Origin: Candidatus Methylomirabilis sp.
Lineage (GTDB): Bacteria > DYJV01
Direction: 5' to 3'
NCBI GenBank assembly: GCA_020722945.1
Contig: DYJV01000047.1
Coordinates: 1-17,914 of the forward strand
Length of the DNA: 17,914 nt
Below are positions 12,984 through 17,914 of this stretch, piece after piece. Position numbers and translations under genes: made by a program. The notes below the pieces were generated by a model that searched no databases, was not told the DNA's origin, and saw nothing but the letters and a program-made list of their open reading frames with translations. Each line of letters opens with the position of its first letter. Within the stretch, counting starts at the first letter, position 1.

Positions 12984-13817
12984 ATGAACAAAGTAATTGC
13001 TAGTATTGACGATCTTGATGATTTAGATTTAGACCTCGAAGATACAAATATAAACAAGGTTGACGATGAAATTAATTTGGAAGAAGCTTCTATAGAAGAT
13101 ACGACTATTGATGATCTGGAACTTGAAGATGTAATACCAGAAGAACCAGTAAAAGATGATGTTGAAGTTGAAGCTACAAAAAAAGATCCATTTGATGAAG
13201 AAATAGAATTTGATCTCGATCTGGAACTAAATGAACAGAAAAAACCAGAAGAACCAGTAAAAGATGATGTTGAAGTTGAAGTTGAAGTTACAAAAAAAGA
13301 TACACTTGATGAAGAAATAGAATTTGATCTCGATCTGGAACTAAATGAACAGAAAAAACCAGAATCAATTGTTGAAAATAAAGTTACAGAAGAACCTAAA
13401 AAACGTGGTAGAAAATCAAAAACAGAAACATCTATGGTTGTTACAACAAATAAACCTGTAAAAACTGAAATGTGTCAAAAAGTAATACCATCAAAAAGTA
13501 AAACTAATGAATGTTATTTAGACACAGAGTTTGATATTACAAAGATCAATTCCAAACACTATAGATTTCTTGTAAAACCTCTTAATCTTCATAATTATGA
13601 AAAAATGATAGAAGATTGTATTAATATTAATGGTGAAATGTTAAATCCATTACAAGTAGTTATGGAAGAAAATGAATTTAGACTTATTTCTGGGTTTAAT
13701 ACATTTGACGTTCTTATGAATATGAATATTAAGACGGCCAAAGTAATTGTTTTCTTAAAAATGAATACTTATGATATTGTAAGACGTTATATAACTGCAA
13801 CTCACCATCTGGACTAA
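12984..13817 (+). CDS. Acidic repeat protein with ParB-like C-terminal domain
   Basis: 277 residues. The first 130 are very acidic and include two near-identical repeats (residues 53-88 and 89-126, EEPVKDDVEVE ... LNEQKKP). Next comes a basic patch, EEPKKRGRKSKTE, close to an AT-hook. The C-terminal 95 residues (KHYRFLVKPLNLHNYEKMIE..., NPLQVVMEENEFRLISGFNTFDVL) look like the ParB/sulfiredoxin N-terminal fold: a hydrophobic strand, N-P-L-x-V, then R-L-I-S-G. In phages such domains occur in DNA-binding and some transcription-regulating proteins. The acidic arm may mimic DNA or bind partners. Start ATG is 7 bp after the CGGAG supplied by element B3. Confidence 0.55.
   Translation: MNKVIASIDDLDDLDLDLEDTNINKVDDEINLEEASIEDTTIDDLELEDVIPEEPVKDDVEVEATKKDPFDEEIEFDLDLELNEQKKPEEPVKDDVEVEVEVTKKDTLDEEIEFDLDLELNEQKKPESIVENKVTEEPKKRGRKSKTETSMVVTTNKPVKTEMCQKVIPSKSKTNECYLDTEFDITKINSKHYRFLVKPLNLHNYEKMIEDCININGEMLNPLQVVMEENEFRLISGFNTFDVLMNMNIKTAKVIVFLKMNTYDIVRRYITATHHLD
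13140..13361 (+). repeat. In-frame tandem repeat in the ParB-like gene
   Basis: Two units, 13140-13247 (108 bp) and 13248-13361 (114 bp), nearly identical at the DNA level; the second has a two-codon VEV insertion. High identity suggests recent duplication. Confidence 0.85.
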
Positions 13818-13830
13818 TTTATGAATAAAC

Positions 13831-14016
13831 TGTTTATCAGTGCTTGACAGAAACATCAATGCAGCGATAAACATACGCAATATAGGTTTATATACGGTTG
13901 GAATAGCCGGGAATTTACGCCTGTGGAGAGGAAACCTCTACTGTTGAACTCTCAGTTCTTCAGCAAGTTACCTCGCTGAAACAGGAAGTTTCTGCCTTTA
14001 GACAGGAGTAATTCAC
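13831..14016 (+). ncRNA. Element C: TnpB C-terminal vestige plus omega-RNA-like scaffold (distinct family)
   Basis: From 13831 the frame reads CLSVLDRNINAAINIRNIGL and on to a TGA at 13945: the last cysteine of the TnpB zinc ribbon, the DR-x-I-N-A-A-I-N-I-R motif and tail, with no upstream gene. Hairpins follow: AGAGG/CCTCT near 13927, TTCAGC/GCTGAA at about 13963-13981, and GTTTCTG/CAGGAGT at about 13988-14009. The segment ends GGAGTAATTCAC, the classic IS200/IS605 right end. A fortuitous TTGACA lies at 13844. The guide would start at 14017 and cover the primase start. Confidence 0.7.
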
Positions 14017-14026
14017 TAGAATAACT

Positions 14027-14980
14027 ATGAGTGAAGTTGTAACTGTTTTTGAAAAGCTAGGTATTGAATACAAAGAACATAAAGCAGGAACAGAATTACA
14101 GTTTAAATGTGTTCACCCACAACATAATGATAAAAATCCATCTGCGTTTATAAATACAATAACTGGCAGATGGTTATGTTTTTCTTGTGGAAGAAAAGGC
14201 TCGCTATTAACTATAATAAAACTAGTTAAAGGTGAAGATGTAGATGTTGGTTCATTTCTATCACAAACAGAACTATTACAAATGAAAATATTTGGTGTTT
14301 ATAAACAGAGTGTTAATAATATATTAAAATATGACAATATATTAAAATTCCAAGAATCAATAGAATATGAATCATCTTTTTTTATACCATTAGAATCGAA
14401 TAAAGAGGCGTTGGATTATGTTTTAAAGCGTGGGATTAATCTGAATACCATAAATCAATTTGGATTGAAATTTGCCTCATCTGGTAACTACAGAAATAGG
14501 ATTATTATCCCATACTATAAAAACGAACAATTGATAGGTTTTAATTCCAGAACTATAGACCCAAATGAAAGAATTAGATACTTGTATTATTTAAACCAAG
14601 AAGCATTTAAAGGATTTATATACAATATAAATAATATCATAAACTATAACTATTGTATTGTTGTAGAAGGCCCATTTGATTTGTTGTATTTACATTCAAT
14701 TGGTATTAAAAATGTTATATCAACGTTAAATACAAATGTATCATTTGACCATGCAAAAGAACTTATTAGATTTAAAAAGATAGTATTTATGTTCGATAAT
14801 GACATAGAGTCAAAAGCTGGTTATAAAGCCATGATTAAAGCGTCTGATATAATTTATTCAATTACTAACAATTCAAAAATATTTTATGCAGAATTACCAG
14901 AAGGGAAAGACCCAAACTCTTGTTCTATTGATGAAATTAAACTATCACTTAGTAAGATATACAAAATAGAAAGCAAATAA
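14027..14980 (+). CDS. dnaG: DNA primase, DnaG type
   Basis: 317 residues. The N-terminal zinc site is C28-x4-H33 ... C51-x2-C54 (CVHPQH...WLCFSCGRKGS), the CHC2 domain. The central RNA-polymerase domain includes LLNTINQFGLKFA-type and IIIPYYKNEQLIGFNSR motifs. The Toprim motif shows E214 in IVVEGPFD, and D257/D259 in VFMFDNDIESKAG. There is no helicase-binding C-terminal domain, so it is shorter than bacterial DnaG. It makes primers at the phage fork with the DnaB-type helicase. No clear ribosome binding site precedes ATG 14027; the GGAG of element C is too far away (18 nt), so translation may need another signal. Confidence 0.95.
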   Translation: MSEVVTVFEKLGIEYKEHKAGTELQFKCVHPQHNDKNPSAFINTITGRWLCFSCGRKGSLLTIIKLVKGEDVDVGSFLSQTELLQMKIFGVYKQSVNNILKYDNILKFQESIEYESSFFIPLESNKEALDYVLKRGINLNTINQFGLKFASSGNYRNRIIIPYYKNEQLIGFNSRTIDPNERIRYLYYLNQEAFKGFIYNINNIINYNYCIVVEGPFDLLYLHSIGIKNVISTLNTNVSFDHAKELIRFKKIVFMFDNDIESKAGYKAMIKASDIIYSITNNSKIFYAELPEGKDPNSCSIDEIKLSLSKIYKIESK

Positions 14981-15010
14981 AAAAGGCCATCAAAATTGAT
15001 GGCCTTTTTT
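14981..15010. terminator. Bidirectional intrinsic terminator between convergent operons
   Basis: AAAAGGCCATCAA pairs with TTGATGGCCTTTT around an AA loop, with an A-run on one side and a T-run on the other, so it works on both strands. It separates the plus-strand replication block from the minus-strand lysis and tail block. Confidence 0.9.
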
Positions 15011-15053
15011 CATATTAGCCAAACTTATTATAACACATGCTTAAAAATGTCAA

Positions 15054-15317
15054 CTAAAATTTAAAAGTTTTTTCAACATAAATACGATGATTGTTTTTGA
15101 AGTCTGTGTTAACATAAGCCTTAAATGAAGCTCTTTTAAAAGTGGTACCATATCTGATATCTAATTTACCATCAGTGACACTTTTAAATGCCTTAAAATG
15201 GAAGCCTTCTTTATCACAGTGACTCAAATCTTTTCGGAATTTATCTAGCAGAGTTGTAGTTTTGAATAGATTATCAAAAGCTATAGCTTCTAATAACTCT
15301 GCTATTTCGTTAAAGGG
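15054..15317 (-). CDS. -1 frame extension of the holin gene (frameshift product)
   Basis: In the -1 frame, starting at the CCCTTTA site (15311-15317), an open frame of 85 codons runs to TAG at 15054-15056. It has no ATG, GTG or plausible start, and an in-frame TAA lies just upstream of the slip site, so it can only be translated by frameshifting. The fused product would be about 232 residues (147 from the holin plus 85). The extension is polar and aromatic (LLEAIAFDNLFKTTTLLDKF, DIRYGTTFKRASFKAYV), and not recognised. It ends 44 bp before the bidirectional terminator. The alternative is a recent frameshift mutation in a once longer gene. Confidence 0.6.
   Translation of the reverse strand, partial: PFNEIAELLEAIAFDNLFKTTTLLDKFRKDLSHCDKEGFHFKAFKSVTDGKLDIRYGTTFKRASFKAYVNTDFKNNHRIYVEKTFKF
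15268..15317 (-). promoter_or_regulatory. Programmed -1 ribosomal frameshift signal
   Basis: On the minus strand: slippery heptamer C-CCT-TTA (15311-15317, read in the holin frame), a 10-nt spacer (15301-15310), then a stem-loop (15268-15300) with 15 base pairs, two G-U pairs and one bulged G, around a TATA-rich loop. The holin TAG stop (15302-15304) lies within the spacer. Heptamer, spacer and structure all match the X-XXY-YYZ rule. Confidence 0.7.
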
Positions 15318-15751
15318 AAATTCTTAACAAACCCCAACTTTTCTTTAGCGTAATCAATTATATACTTCTGGACAAGATTTTTAACAAATACTTCAAGTCC
15401 TTCACCTAAGAAATACTTAGTAATTGTTGGTATTTCTGTTTTTAATGTTGATATTACATTTTTTGTAACATCTTCAACTATTTTAGCAACTTCATCATTT
15501 GTTACAACACCATCAGCAAGTGCAGCTTGGGCATCTTTTGAAAGAGTATTAAATGCGTTTCCTGAAAGAATAGCAGTAACCATTTTCATTTTTTCAATAG
15601 CATCAAAAACACGCTGACTAATTTTGTTACCTTTGTTTTTTTCAGTCCAAGTTGAAAGAACGCTAGAAAGATACCATACAATAACAACAAATCCACCAAT
15701 ACCAATAAACAAACCACCAATTTTCAACACATTTAGAATAGTTTCAGTCAT
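15302..15751 (-). CDS. Holin (LL-H-like, one membrane helix), 0-frame product
   Basis: 149 residues. One membrane helix near residues 8-32 (VLKIGGLFIGIGGFVVIVWYL), followed by a long helical, acidic domain (AIEKMKMVTAILSG, DAQAALADGVVTNDEV). This matches holin families with an N-terminal helix and a long cytoplasmic coil. It overlaps the amidase stop by 8 bp and has its own AGGAG, so the pair is a holin-endolysin cassette. The holin makes membrane holes that free the endolysin. A -1 frameshift near its end would give a longer form, which could act as an inhibitor or timer of lysis, as dual-product holins do; that role is inference. Confidence 0.65.
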   Translation of the reverse strand: MTETILNVLKIGGLFIGIGGFVVIVWYLSSVLSTWTEKNKGNKISQRVFDAIEKMKMVTAILSGNAFNTLSKDAQAALADGVVTNDEVAKIVEDVTKNVISTLKTEIPTITKYFLGEGLEVFVKNLVQKYIIDYAKEKLGFVKNFPLTK

Positions 15752-16283
15752 ATTTTACTCCTGTTCTTGACTGGATTTTCCGTATCATATTTGTAAGATG
15801 ATGACCCGGACATAAAGTTAATTTTAAATCACAATGATTAAAAATACAAGCAGGAATATTCATGTGTGGATATTTATTTTTTATATATTTCATCAATAAT
15901 AAAAAAGAATGTATTTGTTCTCTTTTTGGTTCTTCAACATTAAAATTACCAAATATCATAATACCTATACTATGATTATTATGTGAATCACAGTGATAAC
16001 CAGCAGTACCAAGTGGCCTACCTTCATAAACGTCACCATTTGGTGCTATAACAAAATGATATTTTATATCAATCGTTCCTAATTGTTTAATATGTTTTTG
16101 TTGAAGTGCACGTAATGTTTTTATACCTTTAAATAAGTGAGAACGCTTCTTTTTGGCATAAATACTTTTAAAACAATAACTATGAACTATAATTTTTTCC
16201 GGAAATATATTAAAATATGGTTTATTTGGTTTATAATTAGACCATTCTTGATATTTAATTATTTTAAGTTCATTGTTTTGCAT
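15744..16283 (-). CDS. N-acetylmuramoyl-L-alanine amidase endolysin (PGRP/Amidase_2)
   Basis: 179 residues, mostly the single catalytic domain. IIVHSYC gives zinc ligand H34, YHFVIAPNGDVYEGRP carries the catalytic tyrosine Y75, NNHSIGIMIFGNF is the central strand, and HCDLKLTLCPGHH gives H150 and C158. This is the T7-lysozyme/PGRP zinc set. It cleaves the bond between MurNAc and the stem peptide. There is no signal peptide or cell-wall-binding domain, as in many endolysins of Gram-negative phages. It sits upstream of the holin gene. A second lysin, of glycosidase type, is encoded at 6210. Confidence 0.92.
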   Translation of the reverse strand: MQNNELKIIKYQEWSNYKPNKPYFNIFPEKIIVHSYCFKSIYAKKKRSHLFKGIKTLRALQQKHIKQLGTIDIKYHFVIAPNGDVYEGRPLGTAGYHCDSHNNHSIGIMIFGNFNVEEPKREQIHSFLLLMKYIKNKYPHMNIPACIFNHCDLKLTLCPGHHLTNMIRKIQSRTGVKYD

Positions 16284-16327
16284 AATTATTACTTTTTAAG
16301 ATATATTTTTTTTCTATTTTTATAAAA

Positions 16328-17050
16328 TTATTTTCTCAATATGAAATTTAACCACTGATTGTCCGCAGCAAGTTTATGTGCCAATAATCTTGGTTCATAT
16401 TCATCGGTGCAAATTTCAAAACCACATTCAAGAAAAATTTCATGCCATTTACTTTTTTCAAAACAAGAAATATGAGTTGGATCACCTATATCTTCATTTG
16501 GTTTTGGTGGATTTACAGTAGAAATATAAAAAATAGCACCTTTTCGCATTGTTCTTTTAATATCATGTAAATTGGCAACAATATCGACCTCTGGAATGTG
16601 TTCAATTACTTGTGACATTAGCACAAAATCAAACATATCACTTTTGAAAGGCATCTTATTATTAATAATTACACCAAGATTTGGTTTAATCAAAGGAAAT
16701 GGGCAATTATCAATATACCATTGAGAAACATCAGCACCAAAGCCTTTTATGTTTTTACGATATAATGCTTCAAGGTTAGCACCCATTGCTGTACCCACAT
16801 CAAATAATATCATTGTTTCCTTAAGTCCAAAAGTATCAATAAGCATATCGGCAAATTCTTCTTGCCATTTGCCACAACATCGCATATCAAATCCTCGATG
16901 ATTTTTTGAAAATTCAAAATATTCTTGACCATATTTTATTTTATTTTCTTGATTCTTATACATTCCGTCATCAGAACCATTTTTCTTTGGTACTCCAACT
17001 GTTTTATTGTTCTGTTCTGATATATTCTTATCTATTTCTGTGTTATTCAT
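16328..17050 (-). CDS. SAM-dependent methyltransferase (class I) with a duplicated N-terminal leader
   Basis: 240 residues. Residues 83-90 (FDVGTAMG) are motif I for S-adenosylmethionine; GADVSQWYID is motif II, with D107. FDFVLMSQVIEHIPEVD (140-156) is the methyltransferase-11 motif IV, and GAIFYISTVNPP is motif V. The target is not evident; relatives methylate small molecules, sugars or tRNA. The first 30 residues (MNNTEIDKNISEQNNKTVGV...) match the small gene at 6878 and look unstructured, so a small gene appears to have been fused to the enzyme. It sits between tail-fibre-linked genes and the lysis genes. Confidence 0.8.
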   Translation of the reverse strand: MNNTEIDKNISEQNNKTVGVPKKNGSDDGMYKNQENKIKYGQEYFEFSKNHRGFDMRCCGKWQEEFADMLIDTFGLKETMILFDVGTAMGANLEALYRKNIKGFGADVSQWYIDNCPFPLIKPNLGVIINNKMPFKSDMFDFVLMSQVIEHIPEVDIVANLHDIKRTMRKGAIFYISTVNPPKPNEDIGDPTHISCFEKSKWHEIFLECGFEICTDEYEPRLLAHKLAADNQWLNFILRK

Positions 17051-17085
17051 TGTTTAAAAGTCCTATCATTTAAACATCAATTCCA
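16951..17085 (-). repeat. Duplicate of the 6842-6979 segment
   Basis: Minus-strand copy of the segment next to element E. It covers the end of the 99-residue gene (G-I-D-V-stop), the leader and the N-terminal codons of the methyltransferase. No omega-RNA-like element lies here, so this looks like the uninterrupted site. Confidence 0.8.
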
Positions 17086-17369
17086 GAATATTTCGGGTTT
17101 GTTTTTAAATAAGCATAAGCCGCTGTGAATAAGCCAGCTTGTGTAAAATTTGGAATGGTTAAAGCATCTAATTGAACTTTTTCGGTTATCTTTTTAATAG
17201 ATGAAGCACCAGGAGTATTTCTAGCTTCTTTATTAGCAAATATCAGAATTCTAATCCATGCTTCATTTGTTGATAATCTGATTTCTACGTCATGGACTTT
17301 GAGATAAGCATTTGGAAATTCTGCTTTAATCTCATTATCCAGCTTATTTGAGATAATTTCAATAGCCAT
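17070..17369 (-). CDS. Hypothetical protein downstream of the tail fibre (99 residues)
   Basis: ATG lies just after the tail-fibre stop (1-bp gap), so the genes are coupled. The protein is a compact alpha/beta candidate with strands in the first half (YLKVHDVEIRLS, AWIRILIFANKEA) and a helix later (FTQAGLFTAAYAYLK). No transmembrane segment. Position suggests a tail-fibre assembly or accessory protein, but no motif supports that. The last codons (G-I-D-V-stop) are part of the segment duplicated at 6842. Confidence 0.5.
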   Translation of the reverse strand: MAIEIISNKLDNEIKAEFPNAYLKVHDVEIRLSTNEAWIRILIFANKEARNTPGASSIKKITEKVQLDALTIPNFTQAGLFTAAYAYLKTNPKYSGIDV

Positions 17370-17370
17370 A

Positions 17371-17913
17371 TTAATTTAAACTAAGCCTTTCTTCGATCAA
17401 TTTGAGCTTGTATGATATTTGTTCAATACATGATTTTAACACAATATTCTCATTTTTTAAATAAGAAATACAAGATTCATGAACTTGAACATTTTCATCA
17501 ATTTCTTGAGCAGCTTTCAACGCAATACCATCAAGAGTATAATAGCCATCATCTTTAAATGTCAAGCCCCATGCTTTTTGTACTTCTTCTGCAACTGGTG
17601 CTACAAATTCATCAAATCCACGTTGATTTGCATCAGCCCAAGTCCACTTTTGAATACAAATATTTCTTAAACCACTTAAGATACAAATATCTTCAAAGTT
17701 CTGTTTAAGTGTTCTTGTTGAAGTGTTGTAATAAGCACCATTCCCAGCTACTGCAATTGATGTACTTGCGTATCCATAAACACCGTAGCAAGAAGCATAT
17801 CCATAAACACCGTAGCACTGAAAAGCAACTCCACGAACACCGTAGCACTGAAAAGCAACTCCATAAACACCGAAGTAGTTAGAAGCAATTCCATAAACAC
17901 CGTAGGAAGAAGC
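17371..17913 (-). CDS. Tail fibre/spike C-terminus with intramolecular chaperone (peptidase S74), 5' end outside the window
   Basis: Open to the right edge of the window. Five YGV-repeats come first, then STSIAVAGNGAYYNTST. The C-terminal 110 or so residues resemble the S74 intramolecular chaperone: TSTRTLKQN (the site where self-cleavage follows S-D-x-x-x-K in relatives), NICIQKWTWAD (Y-x-W strand), RGFDEFVAPVAEEVQKAWG (G-x-x-A-Q-E-V) and DGIALKAAQEI. These trimerise fibres and are cleaved off. A coiled-coil tail (KLKLIEERL) ends the protein. It would recognise the host. The start codon lies upstream of the window. Confidence 0.75.
   Translation of the reverse strand, partial: ASSYGVYGIASNYFGVYGVAFQCYGVRGVAFQCYGVYGYASCYGVYGYASTSIAVAGNGAYYNTSTRTLKQNFEDICILSGLRNICIQKWTWADANQRGFDEFVAPVAEEVQKAWGLTFKDDGYYTLDGIALKAAQEIDENVQVHESCISYLKNENIVLKSCIEQISYKLKLIEERLSLN
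17768..17913 (-). repeat. 27-30-bp repeats encoding YGV(Y/R)G motifs in the tail fibre
   Basis: Five units of 9 or 10 residues (YGVYGIASN, FGVYGVAFQC, YGVRGVAFQC, YGVYGYASC, YGVYGYASTS), with a DNA consensus around TACGGTGTTTATGGA. More units may lie beyond the edge. Such units usually form a beta-helical fibre shaft and can change copy number by recombination. Confidence 0.85.
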
Positions 17914-17914
17914 A

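Noticed and set aside
13844-13873. TTGACA promoter in element C
   Set aside because: TTGACA here is part of the tnpB codons for L-D-R; the -10 match is weak (TAAACA) at 18 bp, and the rest differs from the conserved promoter.
15302-15760. TAG recoding (readthrough of the holin stop)
   Set aside because: Reading through the TAG hits further TAG codons and then TGA with no coding character, and no other gene has internal TAG; the -1 frame explains the open frame better.

Overview
This window is part of an AT-rich tailed dsDNA bacteriophage genome. The evidence is a compact replication module (helicase loader, DnaB-type helicase, sliding clamp, gp32-like ssDNA-binding protein, RuvC-like resolvase, DnaG-type primase), two peptidoglycan-degrading lysis modules, a tail-fibre C-terminus with an intramolecular-chaperone domain, phage tRNAs and tightly packed genes. 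A T4-type lysozyme and a PGRP-type amidase fit a Gram-negative host best, but the sequence does not name the host. No gene has in-frame TAG codons, so stop-codon recoding is not indicated.

Layout: 1-2300, end of a hypothetical gene, a truncated gene, then a calcineurin-like phosphoesterase. 2300-4430, small unknown genes and a GT9-like glycosyltransferase. 4430-6680, a repeat-rich gap, a cysteine-peptidase-like protein and a lysis cassette (XhlA-like membrane protein, zinc protein, T4-type lysozyme). 6680-14980, the replication block, with tRNA-Leu(UAA) and tRNA-Ile(UAU) between the ssDNA-binding protein and resolvase genes. 15010-17914 is transcribed convergently on the minus strand: tail fibre, small protein, methyltransferase, amidase endolysin, holin. 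A bidirectional terminator separates the two blocks.

The most striking feature is a set of nine short elements in non-coding positions that look like the 3' ends of IS200/IS605 tnpB genes with their omega-RNA (reRNA), yet the window holds no full-length tnpB or tnpA. Five sequence families (called A to E here) can be told apart. Seven copies keep an encoded vestige of the TnpB C-terminus (for example DRDMNGARN, LDRNINAAINIR) followed by hairpins; D1 and D2 keep only a terminal hairpin. Families A and B share one three-hairpin architecture with covarying stems and an invariant 3' tail, GGAAATARATCGGA. The nucleotides that would be the guide lie just downstream and usually cover the start of a phage gene (phosphoesterase, helicase loader, clamp, ParB-like protein, primase). 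The B copies are preceded by a repeated promoter with a palindromic -10 region. This looks like a dispersed, nuclease-less guide-RNA system used for homing, competition between phages, or gene control. D2 and E also sit at the borders of partial gene duplications.

A second strong signal is a likely programmed -1 frameshift at the end of the minus-strand holin gene: slippery CCCTTTA, a 10-nt spacer, a 15-bp stem-loop, and an 85-codon -1 frame with no start codon of its own.
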